Shown piece by piece: positions 51,251-59,849 of a stretch of 64,000 nt of DNA. The notes beneath the pieces are model-generated. The model worked only from the letters and a program-made list of their open reading frames with translations. It did no database searches and was not told the origin of the DNA. The stretch comes from Steroidobacteraceae bacterium (GTDB taxonomy: Bacteria > Pseudomonadota > Gammaproteobacteria > Steroidobacterales > Steroidobacteraceae), in the NCBI GenBank assembly GCA_025458865.1, contig JALORP010000011.1:1-64000 (forward strand), given 5' to 3'. The position numbers and the translations under genes were made by a program. Within the stretch, counting starts at the first letter, position 1. Every line of letters begins with the position of its first letter.

Positions 51251-52387
51251 ATGCGCCGGCACGCCCTCCTCGCCCTCTCATGCTGCGCGGCCCTCTCGGC
51301 GCCTGCGCAGGCAGGCGTGCTGGCGGAGGACCGCGCCGACGTCATGTACCACCTCTACGACGGCGGCGGCGTCGAGATCGACGGCCCCTCGATGCTGGTG
51401 CGCAAGAAGTTCGCCGAGAAGTACGCCGTCAGCGCCAACTACTACGTGGACCTGGTCTCGAGCGCATCGATCGACGTGGTGACGACCGCGAGTCCGTACA
51501 AGGAGGAGCGCAAGGAATACAGCCTCGGTGGCGAGTACCTGCGCGGCAAGTCGATCTACACGGTCGGGTTCACGAACAGCAAGGAGAACGACTACGAGGC
51601 CAACGCGGCGAGCGTGTCCATCTCGCAGGACATGTTCGGCGACCTGACGACGCTGCAGCTGTCGTTCTCGCGCGGCTGGGACCAGGTGTTCCGCCGGGGC
51701 GACGATACCTTCGAGGACCGCCTGGACCGTCGCGTGTACGGCGCGGACCTCACGCAGGTGGCCACGAAGTCGCTCATCCTCGGCCTGTCATGGGAAACGG
51801 TCACCGAGGAAGGGTTCCTCAACAACCCCTACCGCAGCGTCCGCTACCTGGACCCGGAGGCCGCCTCGGGCTACTCCTACCAGGCGGAGGTCTACCCGCG
51901 AACCCGCACCGGCAACGCGCTCGCCGTCCGCGGCCGGCACTTCCTGCCCTGGAGGGCCGCCGCACAGGCGGAATACCGGTGGTACTCGGACAGCTGGGGC
52001 GTCCTCGGCCACACCGTCGAGCTGTCCTACACCCAGCCTTACGGCGCGCGGTGGGTCTTCGATGCCCGCTACCGCTGGTACACGCAGGACGGCGCCGACT
52101 TCTACTCCGACCTGTTCCCGCGCGAGGACTTCCAGAATTTCCTGGCGCGCGACAAGGAACTGGCGACCATGACGAGCCAGACCATAGGCATCGGCGCGAG
52201 CTACGAGCTGCGGCTGCCGGGCATGGACTTCCTGGAGAAGACGACCGTCAACTTCCGCTACGACTACATGCTCTTCGACTACGACGACTTCCGCGACCTC
52301 CGCGTCACGGGCGTCCCGCCCGGCACCGAGCCGTTCTACGACTTCAGCGCGAACGTCGTGCAGCTGTTCTTCTCGGGCTGGTTCTGA
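51251..52387 (+). CDS. DUF3570 outer-membrane protein
   Basis: 378 residues with signal peptide (ALSAPAQAG) and many amphipathic strands typical of a beta-barrel (VSANYYVDLVSSASIDVVTTASPYKEERKEYSLGGEYL broken into strands, WVFDARYRWYTQDGADFY, TVNFRYDYMLFDYDDF), ending with FFSGWF. YHLYDGGGVEIDGPS near the N-terminus is the DUF3570 hallmark. It follows DUF4266 by two bases and is convergent with apbE (one base between stops). It probably forms the outer-membrane part of the same unit. Confidence 0.88.
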   Translation: MRRHALLALSCCAALSAPAQAGVLAEDRADVMYHLYDGGGVEIDGPSMLVRKKFAEKYAVSANYYVDLVSSASIDVVTTASPYKEERKEYSLGGEYLRGKSIYTVGFTNSKENDYEANAASVSISQDMFGDLTTLQLSFSRGWDQVFRRGDDTFEDRLDRRVYGADLTQVATKSLILGLSWETVTEEGFLNNPYRSVRYLDPEAASGYSYQAEVYPRTRTGNALAVRGRHFLPWRAAAQAEYRWYSDSWGVLGHTVELSYTQPYGARWVFDARYRWYTQDGADFYSDLFPREDFQNFLARDKELATMTSQTIGIGASYELRLPGMDFLEKTTVNFRYDYMLFDYDDFRDLRVTGVPPGTEPFYDFSANVVQLFFSGWF

Positions 52388-52388
52388 C

Positions 52389-53363
52389 TCAGGGCGGCGC
52401 GAGTCCCGACGAGTACAGCACCTTTCCGCCGGCGGTCACCAGCACGGCGTCCACGTCCCGGAGCCTCTCGATGAGCGCGAGGCCGCGCTCGGCTCCCAGC
52501 ACGAAAACGCCGGTGGAAAGGCCGTCGGTCGTCGTGGCGTCCGGCCCGATGATGGTCACGCTGCGCAGTTCCCCGGCGCTGCGGCCCGTCCGCGGATTGA
52601 TGATGTGGTGGTACCGCTGCCCGTCCTCGTCGAAGTAGCGCTCGTAGTCGCCCGAGGTCGAAAGCGCGGCGTCCACGAGCGGAATCCGGGAAACGACGCG
52701 CTGCCGGTCGTCCGGGTGGCGGATGCCGATCACCCAGGGCCGGCCGAGCCGGTCGCCGAGGATGCGCGTGTCGCCGCCGGCGGTGACGGTGCCGTGCCGG
52801 ATGCCCTTCTCCGCCAGGATCGCGACGCCGCGGTCCACGGCGTAGCCCTTCGCAATCCCGCCGAGGTCGATGCGAACGCCGTCCTGCGTGAAGCGCACGG
52901 TGGAGGCCGCGCGGTCCACGATCACGTGGCGCCAGTTCACCGCGGGCAGGTGCGCGGCGATCTGGGCGTCGTCCGGGCGCTGTCCGGCGCGGTAGTCGTA
53001 GAGGTAGCCGACGCTCGCGTAGGTGATGTCGAAGGCGCCGTCGGTGAGCACCGAGAACTCGAGGGCGCGAGCGATCAGTGCGGCGAGTTCGGGAGCGACC
53101 GCCACCGGCCCGGCGGCCGCGCGCGCATTCACCTGGGAGAGCTCGCTCTCCGGCTTGTAGTGCGACATCAGCCGGTCCACGCGGTGCATCTCGGCGAACA
53201 CCGCGGCCATCGCGGCATCCGCGACCGCGGCGTCCTCGTGCCAGGCCTCGACCGCCACGCGCGTACCCATGATGGCTTCCTCGCGTACGCGCCACTCCGC
53301 CGCGGCGGGCGCGGCTGCAAGCAGCGATGCGGCCGCGAGCGCCGCCGACAGCAGTGCTTTCAT
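52389..53363 (-). CDS. apbE: ApbE-type FAD:protein FMN transferase
   Basis: 324 residues with signal peptide (LLAAAPAAAEWRV). Family features: EEAIMGTRVAVEAW near the start, GGIAKGYAVDRG and TVTAGGDTRILGDR for FAD/magnesium binding, LSTSGDYERYFDEDGQRYHHIINPRTG and TTDGLSTGVFVLG. The enzyme attaches FMN to Ser/Thr of extracytosolic proteins. The start is ATG 53363. It is encoded opposite to the DUF3570 set, yet the same families occur together elsewhere as I recall, so the targets may lie in this cluster. No protein with an obvious flavinylation motif (S/T-G-A-S/T-like) stands out among its neighbours. Confidence 0.93.
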   Translation of the reverse strand: MKALLSAALAAASLLAAAPAAAEWRVREEAIMGTRVAVEAWHEDAAVADAAMAAVFAEMHRVDRLMSHYKPESELSQVNARAAAGPVAVAPELAALIARALEFSVLTDGAFDITYASVGYLYDYRAGQRPDDAQIAAHLPAVNWRHVIVDRAASTVRFTQDGVRIDLGGIAKGYAVDRGVAILAEKGIRHGTVTAGGDTRILGDRLGRPWVIGIRHPDDRQRVVSRIPLVDAALSTSGDYERYFDEDGQRYHHIINPRTGRSAGELRSVTIIGPDATTTDGLSTGVFVLGAERGLALIERLRDVDAVLVTAGGKVLYSSGLAPP

Positions 53364-53510
53364 GGGCCCATGATAGCGGCGTGGGCGCACGGCGGCTGCC
53401 CGAGCCGTCGTCAACCGGCTACACTTGCGCGGGGCGCCGCCGGTGGAACTTGCCGCAGGCGACGCGGTCCCCCTCCTGATACGGGACCGGATACCCGCGA
53501 GGAACCCGAG

Positions 53511-54314
53511 ATGCGCATGTTCGCCCCCGCCACTGTCCTGCTCGCCGCGATGCTCGCCGCCGGCCCAGCCGCCGCGGAATCGCGCGAGGAGAAAAACATC
53601 AGCCAGTCCCTGCAGGTCCTCACGGAGCTGCAGAGCATGCCCGACCTCAAGGCCCCCGACTGGCTCCTGCAGCGCGCCGAAGGCATCGCGATCCTGCCGC
53701 AGGTCGTGAAGGCCGGCGTCGTCTTCGGCGGCCGCGGCGGCACCGGCGTGCTGCTGGTGCGCCAGCCCGACGGGCGCTGGAGCAACCCGCTGTTCATCGG
53801 CATCGGCGCCGGCAGCTTCGGCTGGCAGTTCGGCGTGCAGGCGACGGACATGGTCTTCGTGTTCACGACCCGCCGCAGCGTCGAGGGCATCGCCGGCGGC
53901 AAGCTGACGCTGGGCGGCGACGCGGCCGCCGTGGCCGGACCGGTGGGCCGATCGGCGACCGCAGCGACCGACCTGACGCTGGCCGCCGAGGTGTATTCGT
54001 ACTCGCGCAGCCAGGGCCTGTTCGCCGGGGTCTCGCTCGAGGGCACCTACCTGTTCCCTCGCAACAGCGCGAACGACCGTTTCTACGGCCGCAAGGGCAT
54101 CCTGCCCTCCGAGATCCTCGCGCCGGAGGCCCCACTGTCGCGCGCGCCCGCGCCGGCGCTGATCGCGGAGGTGGCCCGCATCACCGCGGCGCCGACCGCA
54201 GCGGCACCGGCTCCAGCGCCGGGCGCCGCCGCACCGTCGGCCGCGCCCCCGGCGACGGGCAGCGCCCAGACTTTCCCGATGGCGGACCCCAAGCCCGGCG
54301 AGGAGCCGCGCTGA
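53511..54314 (+). CDS. SYLF-domain (Ysc84-like) protein
   Basis: 267 residues with a signal peptide. The SYLF region (about 45-185) shows LLQRAEGIAILPQVVKAGVVFGGRGGTGVLL, GSFGWQFGVQATDMVFVF and AEVYSYSRSQGLFAGVSLEGTYLFP. It binds lipids or stabilises membranes in relatives. The C-terminus is Ala/Pro-rich and disordered. AGGA lies seven bases upstream of ATG 53511. It stands alone, 34 bp ahead of the dehydrogenase gene. Confidence 0.9.
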   Translation: MRMFAPATVLLAAMLAAGPAAAESREEKNISQSLQVLTELQSMPDLKAPDWLLQRAEGIAILPQVVKAGVVFGGRGGTGVLLVRQPDGRWSNPLFIGIGAGSFGWQFGVQATDMVFVFTTRRSVEGIAGGKLTLGGDAAAVAGPVGRSATAATDLTLAAEVYSYSRSQGLFAGVSLEGTYLFPRNSANDRFYGRKGILPSEILAPEAPLSRAPAPALIAEVARITAAPTAAAPAPAPGAAAPSAAPPATGSAQTFPMADPKPGEEPR

Positions 54315-54348
54315 GGTCCGAGGAACAACCCGGAGCGCGGGAGGCGCC

Positions 54349-55140
54349 ATGAAAGTCGGTTTCATTGGACTGGGCACGATGGGCCGGCCCATGGCGCAGC
54401 GGCTCGCGAGCGCGGGCCACGAGCTGCTCGTGTGGAACCGCACGCGTCCGCGGCCCGACGCGATCCCGGCGGGCACGGTCTTCGTGGGAAATCCCACCGA
54501 GGCCTGCCAGGCCGAACTCGTCATCACCGCGGTCAGCGACGACGCAGCGGTCGAGTCCGTGATGTTCGACTCCCAGGGCCGGCTGGTCTCCACCGGCGTT
54601 CCGGGGCTCATCCATGTCTGCATGAGCAGCATCGGCGAAGGGCTCGCGCGGCGCCTCGCCGAGGCGCATGCCAAGGCGGGCCAGTCCTACGTCTCGGCGC
54701 CGATGTTCGGCCCGCCCGAGGCCGCCCAGAGCGGGCGGCTGGTGATTCCTGTCGCCGGGCCGCATGCCGCCGTCGAGCGCGCGCGGCTGGTTCTCGCCGT
54801 GCTCGGCCGCGTGGACGTGCTTTCCGACGACGCGCCGGCGGCCAACGTCGTCAAGGCGGCAGGCAACTTCCTCATGGCCTCGGTGGTCGAGAGCCTGCGG
54901 GACAGCACGGCGCTCGTGCACGCCGCCGGCGTGGACCCTCGCGAGTTCACGGGCATCATCACCCAGGCGCTGTTCCCCACCCCGGTCTACCAGTATCTCG
55001 GTGGCCTGCTCGCCAACCGCGAGAACCAGCGCGGCGTGCGCGTGCCGAACCCCTTCCTCAAGGGCGCCCAGCAGTGTGCGGAGGCGGCGAAGCGCCTCGG
55101 CGTCGAGGTGCCGATGATCGACCACGTCAGCAAGCGCTGA
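54349..55140 (+). CDS. Beta-hydroxyacid dehydrogenase family (3-hydroxyisobutyrate-dehydrogenase-like)
   Basis: 263 residues, shorter than the common 290. The N-terminal Rossmann fold has GFIGLGTMGRPMA and the NADP-preferring WNRTRPR; a middle helix has the substrate segment VSAPMFGPPEAAQSGRL, and the conserved Lys lies in VVKAAGNFLMAS. It would reduce or oxidise a small beta-hydroxyacid or an imine; the exact substrate cannot be told. It starts at ATG 54349. Confidence 0.88.
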   Translation: MKVGFIGLGTMGRPMAQRLASAGHELLVWNRTRPRPDAIPAGTVFVGNPTEACQAELVITAVSDDAAVESVMFDSQGRLVSTGVPGLIHVCMSSIGEGLARRLAEAHAKAGQSYVSAPMFGPPEAAQSGRLVIPVAGPHAAVERARLVLAVLGRVDVLSDDAPAANVVKAAGNFLMASVVESLRDSTALVHAAGVDPREFTGIITQALFPTPVYQYLGGLLANRENQRGVRVPNPFLKGAQQCAEAAKRLGVEVPMIDHVSKR

Positions 55141-55185
55141 GGCCGGCAGGTCGCACTGCCCTCCACCCCAAGGACGTCCATTCCC

Positions 55186-55857
55186 ATGCCCCAGAACGAC
55201 CCGGTCCTGCCGCGATTTGCCGCCGGGCTGGCAGGAGCGCTGCTCGCGATCGGCGCCATGGTCTGCGCTCCGGCGGGCGCCGTCGACGAGACGGCCGGTG
55301 CGCCGGGAAAGCCGCCGTTCGCACGGGTGCTCGTGCTGGGCGTCAGCCCGAACCCCAACCAGCGTTGCCCCTTCGAGCGCTTCCTCGCGAGCAGCATGAA
55401 GAGCGAGGCCACGACGGCGATTGCGAGCTGCGACGTCATGGACTACAAGACCCCGATCACCCGCGAGGTCATCGACAAGGCCGTCGCGGAGTACCAGCTC
55501 GACGCCGTGCTCGCCACGAGCCTCGTCGGCAGCCAGCTGTCTGCTGGCGAAGGCGGCAGCCGCGACACCCGCGGCAGCGGCGAGTACAAGGCCATCGATA
55601 GCGGCTGGGCTTACTACGGCGGCTATTACGGCGTCTACGGCGTGCCTGTCGTCTACGGCGAATTCGTCACGACGCCGTCCATCTTCACGATGCAGGGCGA
55701 GGTCGAACTCGTCTCCCGCCTGTACGAGACGCAGGGCGCGACGCTCGTCCACGAGGTCAAGACGAAGGCGAAGGACCTGGAGTCGCGTGCGGACGCGCTT
55801 GCCAAGGTCACGCCACCGATCGCGAAGAAGCTGCGGCGGGAAAGGCTGATTCGCTAG
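55186..55857 (+). CDS. Secreted protein of unknown function
   Basis: 223 residues with a hydrophobic N-terminal signal (about 12-33). A conserved-looking [20 protein letters not shown] leads the mature part; [27 protein letters not shown] resembles the alpha/beta domains of small DUF4136-type lipoproteins, but there is no lipobox. A Tyr/Gly-rich stretch ([15 protein letters not shown]) follows. I cannot assign a function. It starts at ATG 55186, 45 bp after the dehydrogenase gene. Confidence 0.7.
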   Translation: MPQNDPVLPRFAAGLAGALLAIGAMVCAPAGAVDETAGAPGKPPFARVLVLGVSPNPNQRCPFERFLASSMKSEATTAIASCDVMDYKTPITREVIDKAVAEYQLDAVLATSLVGSQLSAGEGGSRDTRGSGEYKAIDSGWAYYGGYYGVYGVPVVYGEFVTTPSIFTMQGEVELVSRLYETQGATLVHEVKTKAKDLESRADALAKVTPPIAKKLRRERLIR

Positions 55858-55876
55858 GCGGCGCTGCGGCCGGGGC

Positions 55877-56533
55877 CTACGCGGCCCCCGCGATGCCCAC
55901 CGGGCAGCTCACGCCCGTGCCGCCGAGCCCGCAGTAGCCGCCCGGGTTCTTCGCCAGGTACTGCTGGTGGTAATCCTCGGCGTAGTAGAACTCGCCGGCC
56001 GGCTGGATCTCGGTGGTGATCTTCGCGCGGTGGCCGGCGGCGTCGAGCGCCTTCTGGTAGGCCTCGCGCGAGGCCTCGGCCGCCGACTGCTGCGCCGCCG
56101 AAGTGGTGTAGATGCCCGATCGGTATTGCGTGCCGATGTCACCGCCCTGGCGCATGCCCTGCGTCGGGTCGTGCGATTCCCAGAACACCTTGAGCAGCTG
56201 GCCGTAGCTGGTCCGAGTGGGGTCGAAGATCACGCGCACGACCTCGACGTGACCGGTGAGCCCGCTGCAGACCTCCTCGTAAGTCGGGTTCGGCGTCGTG
56301 CCGGCCGCGTAGCCGACCGCGGTGACGAAGACGCCCGGCTGCTGCCAGAGGCGGCGCTCCGCCCCCCAGAAGCAGCCCAGGCCGAAGACGGCCTCCTCGA
56401 GGCCCGCCGGGTAGGGCGGCTTCAGCGGCTGGCCGTTGACGTAGTGGCGGTCCGGAACCGGCAGCGGCGTGGACCGGCCGGGCAGGGCCTCACCGGGAGC
56501 CGGCATCGTCGTCTTCCTGCCTGCGAGTGCCAT
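55877..56533 (-). CDS. msrA: Peptide methionine sulfoxide reductase A
   Basis: 218 residues. Catalytic Cys 54 sits in [30 protein letters not shown] and the [21 protein letters not shown] substrate region are intact, and two C-terminal cysteines ([16 protein letters not shown]) can resolve the disulfide. It repairs methionine-S-sulfoxide, probably in the cytoplasm, since no signal peptide is seen. GGAGG lies seven bases upstream of ATG 56533. It stands alone. Confidence 0.95.
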   Translation of the reverse strand: MALAGRKTTMPAPGEALPGRSTPLPVPDRHYVNGQPLKPPYPAGLEEAVFGLGCFWGAERRLWQQPGVFVTAVGYAAGTTPNPTYEEVCSGLTGHVEVVRVIFDPTRTSYGQLLKVFWESHDPTQGMRQGGDIGTQYRSGIYTTSAAQQSAAEASREAYQKALDAAGHRAKITTEIQPAGEFYYAEDYHQQYLAKNPGGYCGLGGTGVSCPVGIAGAA

Positions 56534-56877
56534 GGGGGTTCCTCCTGTCGGGTGCCGTAGCGTAGGAGACGTTTCGGCGCTGCGCCAGTTCCCGATTCCG
56601 CGGCGCGTCGGGGGCCGGCAGTCGTACCCCATAGGACACCGTACTGCTCCTTCGCAGGATCGAGGGTCCTCGTCGCCTTGCGGCGCTAGATCACGATCGT
56701 GGGATGGCTCCGTGGAGTGTCACCGCGAGCGCAATCGCACGGCCGCCCATCGCAGCCGGACCGCCACCGGCGCACGTCCGTAGCGAGTCCCGGGCGAATC
56801 GAGCCACGCTGGCATGCGGTGCCGGGAAGGGCGGAGCGGGCAGCGGAAGCCACCGCTGCCCGCTTGACGTAAAGGAA
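56534..56877. other. Intergenic gap between msrA and an unknown gene
   Basis: 344 bases without a plausible gene. Positions 56581-56601 hold the first copy of a 21-bp direct repeat whose second copy is at 57814-57834. Nothing else is recognised. Confidence 0.5.
56581..56601 (+). repeat. 21-bp direct repeat, copy 1
   Basis: The 21 bases beginning TGCGCCAGTTCCCGATT are repeated exactly at 57814-57834, 1233 bp away, in the same orientation. Similarity continues with gaps into a G-rich run after both. The two copies bracket the unknown gene at 56878-57579. Confidence 0.8.
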
Positions 56878-57579
56878 TCAGTCGTAGAACACAGCGACGT
56901 CCGCCTGGCAGAAATCTGGATTGCTCAATCTGGAGATTCCAAGCGCATACACAGTCATCGGAGCGGGGAAGTCGATCTTCACGTTGCGATCCTCCACGCT
57001 GCCGGTCACGAAGATCCGGTTACGCCCAAAGACCGTGAATCCTGGTACGCCGGCGTCGCAGTCATTCATCGTCGACTGCTCGAGGCAGACCTCCAGGCGG
57101 CATTCCCAGTCCCTGGCCAATGCATCGGTCGACGTGGTGTTCTCGCGTCCGTTGAACGTGACATGGATGCCCCGCGCAGCGCGGCTCGCATTGGTCAGGA
57201 TCTCGGCCCGCTCGGACCCGGTTCCTTGTCCCTCGGCGGGGAAATACGTCACCCGGTAGCTCTGAACGGCACCCGAGCCTGGCTGGGATCCGGTGTCGAG
57301 CAACTCCGAGATGTCTTCCAGCCGATCCAGCACCAGGTCCAGCCGGTCGCCGACGCCGGTGACCCCTGCATCGATGCTTCCCGTCGTCGTGATCAGCGTG
57401 TTCAGCCGGTCAGTGATGGCCACCGGCGCCCTGGGGTTGTCCCGGATCTGCTCGGTGACGCCCCTGATCTGGTCCAGCTTCGTGCCGATCGCATCGAGGC
57501 GCTCGTTCGTCGCCGGGATGCCCTGTGCCATGGCCGCGCCGGAGACGAGCCCCGCGAGCCCAAGAACCACGTAACGCAT
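56878..57579 (-). CDS. Secreted protein of unknown function
   Basis: 233 residues with a signal peptide (VVLGLAGLVSGAAMAQ). The first part (20-95) is a helical segment with heptad-like spacing (NERLDAIGTKLDQIRGVTEQI, VGDRLDLVLDRLEDI), a likely coiled coil. The rest is beta-rich with three or more Cys (WECRLEVCLEQS, DCDAGVPG, PDFCQADVAVFYD), perhaps disulfide-linked. No family is recognised. It sits alone between two copies of a 21-bp repeat and appears slightly less GC-rich than its neighbours by eye, so recent acquisition is possible. Confidence 0.72.
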   Translation of the reverse strand: MRYVVLGLAGLVSGAAMAQGIPATNERLDAIGTKLDQIRGVTEQIRDNPRAPVAITDRLNTLITTTGSIDAGVTGVGDRLDLVLDRLEDISELLDTGSQPGSGAVQSYRVTYFPAEGQGTGSERAEILTNASRAARGIHVTFNGRENTTSTDALARDWECRLEVCLEQSTMNDCDAGVPGFTVFGRNRIFVTGSVEDRNVKIDFPAPMTVYALGISRLSNPDFCQADVAVFYD

Positions 57580-57866
57580 GCAGTCTCTCCTTGTCAGCTT
57601 TGTTGCTGCTTCTTGTGGTGACTAACTGCGGGGCCGGCATTCCCTCCCGACCAACCACGCGATCGGCTCGAGCCCGTATCCCGCCCTCTCCCCACGCGGC
57701 GACTCTACGGAAGGCGCTCTAGGCGCCGCAAGCGCAACCGGACATAACGAACAAGTGCATGACGGGTTACCTCTCACACGGGGGGTACCCGAACCCGGGC
57801 ACGGTTTAGCACCTGCGCCAGTTCCCGATTCCGCACGCGGCGGGGGCCGGGTATCCTTCGCGGCCC
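57580..57866. other. Intergenic gap between unknown gene and VOC gene
   Basis: 287 bases without a supported gene. It contains the second copy of the 21-bp repeat (57814-57834), which ends 32 bp before the VOC start. No clear promoter hexamers are visible. Confidence 0.5.
57814..57834 (+). repeat. 21-bp direct repeat, copy 2
   Basis: Exact second copy of the element at 56581-56601, same orientation, just upstream of the VOC gene. Confidence 0.8.
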
Positions 57867-58835
57867 ATGATGACCGCAATCGAATCGGTGACTGTCGGCG
57901 TCCGCGACCTCGACGGCGCCCTCACCCTGTTCCGCGACACCCTCGGCTACCGGGTGGAGCTCGACGCACGCGCCTCGGTGAACCTGCTGGCGGCCTGGAA
58001 GCTGCCGGTGCACGAGGACGTGCGCCTCGTGACACTGTCCTGCGACGGTCATCCCTGGGGACGCCTGCGCCTCGCCCACTGGCGGGACGCGGCCGCATCC
58101 GTCACGCGAGACGACTTCGGCCCAGGCGCGCCGGACCGGCCGACCGACGCGGGCCCGAAGGCCCTCGACATCTACACCGGCGCACCCATCGCAGCCGCGC
58201 TCGAGGCGCTCGCGGCCGCAGGCTGCGCCCCGCGCGGCCGCGCCGAGCGGTTCCACATCGGCAGCAACGACACCGAGGAGGTCATCGTCAGCGGACCCGA
58301 CGGCGTGGCCCTGCTCGTCATGGTGGGCCACGGGCACGTGGCCGGCATTCGCCGCCTCGCCCCGGCCGCAGGCCACTTCAGCGAGGTCGCCACCGTCTCG
58401 ATCGTGACGCGCGACCTCGATTCCTCCCGGCGCTTCTACGAGGAGGCGCTCGGCTGGGTGCACGAGGCCACGGACGTCGAACTGCGGGGCGAGCACCGCG
58501 ACGCCGCCTGCAGGCTCTATGGCGTGCCGGAAGGCACGCGCGTGCACATGGCCGTCTACCGTGAGCGGCGCCAGGCCTCCGGCAAGGTTGTCCTGGTGCA
58601 CTTCCACGATCGCACCACCGGCCCCCTCGCCCATCCGATGCGTCCAGGCCAGAACGGCCTGGCGCTGCTGACCTGTCGCTGCCCCGACCTCGAGGCGCTC
58701 GCCGCCCGGCTCGGCCGGGCGGGCGGCCAGGTCGAGTCCGTCATCCAGCACGTGGCGGTGGACGCAGGCGTTCCCTGCCGCGTGATGCTGGTGCGCGGCC
58801 CGAGCGGCGAGCTCTTCGAATGCGTGGAGCGCTGA
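57867..58835 (+). CDS. Two-domain VOC (glyoxalase/bleomycin-resistance) protein
   Basis: 322 residues made of two VOC domains (about 1-155 and 170-320). Each starts with a beta-alpha-beta-beta-beta module: IESVTVGVRDLDGALTLFRDTLGY in the first, VATVSIVTRDLDSSRRFYEEALGW in the second. Metal-ligand Glu/His candidates include the terminal Glu in GELFECVE. Members are glyoxalases, dioxygenases or epimerases; the reaction cannot be read. Its last 16 bases overlap the start of the aspartic-protease-like gene. Confidence 0.85.
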   Translation: MMTAIESVTVGVRDLDGALTLFRDTLGYRVELDARASVNLLAAWKLPVHEDVRLVTLSCDGHPWGRLRLAHWRDAAASVTRDDFGPGAPDRPTDAGPKALDIYTGAPIAAALEALAAAGCAPRGRAERFHIGSNDTEEVIVSGPDGVALLVMVGHGHVAGIRRLAPAAGHFSEVATVSIVTRDLDSSRRFYEEALGWVHEATDVELRGEHRDAACRLYGVPEGTRVHMAVYRERRQASGKVVLVHFHDRTTGPLAHPMRPGQNGLALLTCRCPDLEALAARLGRAGGQVESVIQHVAVDAGVPCRVMLVRGPSGELFECVER

Positions 58836-59797
58836 CCCTCGCCGCGACCGGCCTGCTCAGCCTGACTGCCTGGGGGGCCGCTCCCCCGGTGGCGCCTGCG
58901 GACGAGGACCGCGCGCCGGCCGGGAGCCGGACGATCCCGCTGCCCGAGGTCACGGTCGCCGCCCCCGAACCCCGCTACGTCGCGCCGACGCTACGAGACC
59001 GCATCGGGCGGATCTGGGCTCCCGTGTTGATCAACGGCCAGGGACCCTTCCGGCTGGTGCTCGACACCGGCGCGAGCCGCTCGGCCGTCACGACGAAGGT
59101 GGCGGAGTCTCTCGGCATCCCGATCGAGGAGTCCAGCCGCGTCACGATGCACGGCGTGACCGGATCGGCCATGGCGGCCACGATCCGCGCGGACCGGCTC
59201 GAGGTGGGCGACCTGCTGGTCGAGCGCCCGCAGCTGCTGATCGTCGAGGACGCGTTCGGCGGAGCCGAGGGAGTGCTCGCGACCGAGGGCCTCAAGGACA
59301 AGCGGATCACCATCGAGTTCCGGCGCGACCGGATCGAGATCGCGCGCTCGCGCCGCCAGCCCGCGCCGGCCGGCTTCGCCACCATCCCGGTGCAGCTGGC
59401 GCAGGCGCGCGTCATCACCAGCGACGCGCGCGTAGGGCCGCTCGGCGTGAAGGCGATCATCGACACCGGCGCGCAACAGACCATCGGCAACCTCGCGCTC
59501 CGCGACCGGCTGCTGGCCCTTCGAGGGACCGCGCCGGGTCGGGAGCAGGACGTGATCGGCATGACCGGCGACGTGCAGAGCGGGCCGAATGCCCCCGTGC
59601 CGTCCATCGGCCTCGGCGAGATCCAGATCAACAATGCCGACATCACGTTCGTGGACCTGCACATCTTCCGCCACTGGGGCTACGTCGACGAGCCGGTTCT
59701 GATGATCGGCATGGACGTGCTCGGCCTGCTGGACACCCTGATCATCGACTACCGCCGGCGCGAGCTGCAGGTCCGTACGCGCCGCGGCGCCCCGTAG
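58820..59797 (+). CDS. Retropepsin-like aspartic protease with two DTGA motifs
   Basis: 325 residues with an N-terminal signal peptide. Two retropepsin-type half-domains each carry the active triplet: [11 protein letters not shown] (Asp 82) and [11 protein letters not shown] (Asp 215). The flap-like [19 protein letters not shown] and the closing [21 protein letters not shown] are also present. A single chain with two DTG lobes could form a complete active site without dimerisation. It would act in the periplasm. The ATG 58820 start overlaps the VOC gene end. Confidence 0.85.
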   Translation: MRGALTLAATGLLSLTAWGAAPPVAPADEDRAPAGSRTIPLPEVTVAAPEPRYVAPTLRDRIGRIWAPVLINGQGPFRLVLDTGASRSAVTTKVAESLGIPIEESSRVTMHGVTGSAMAATIRADRLEVGDLLVERPQLLIVEDAFGGAEGVLATEGLKDKRITIEFRRDRIEIARSRRQPAPAGFATIPVQLAQARVITSDARVGPLGVKAIIDTGAQQTIGNLALRDRLLALRGTAPGREQDVIGMTGDVQSGPNAPVPSIGLGEIQINNADITFVDLHIFRHWGYVDEPVLMIGMDVLGLLDTLIIDYRRRELQVRTRRGAP

Positions 59798-59849
59798 CAG
59801 CACGCGGCGCGCTAGACTGCGGCTCCCACCGCGGCACGGGCGGAATTCC

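Noticed and set aside
56581..57834. The 21-bp repeats as attachment sites of a mobile element
   Set aside because: No integrase, recombinase or phage gene lies between them and no tRNA is adjacent.
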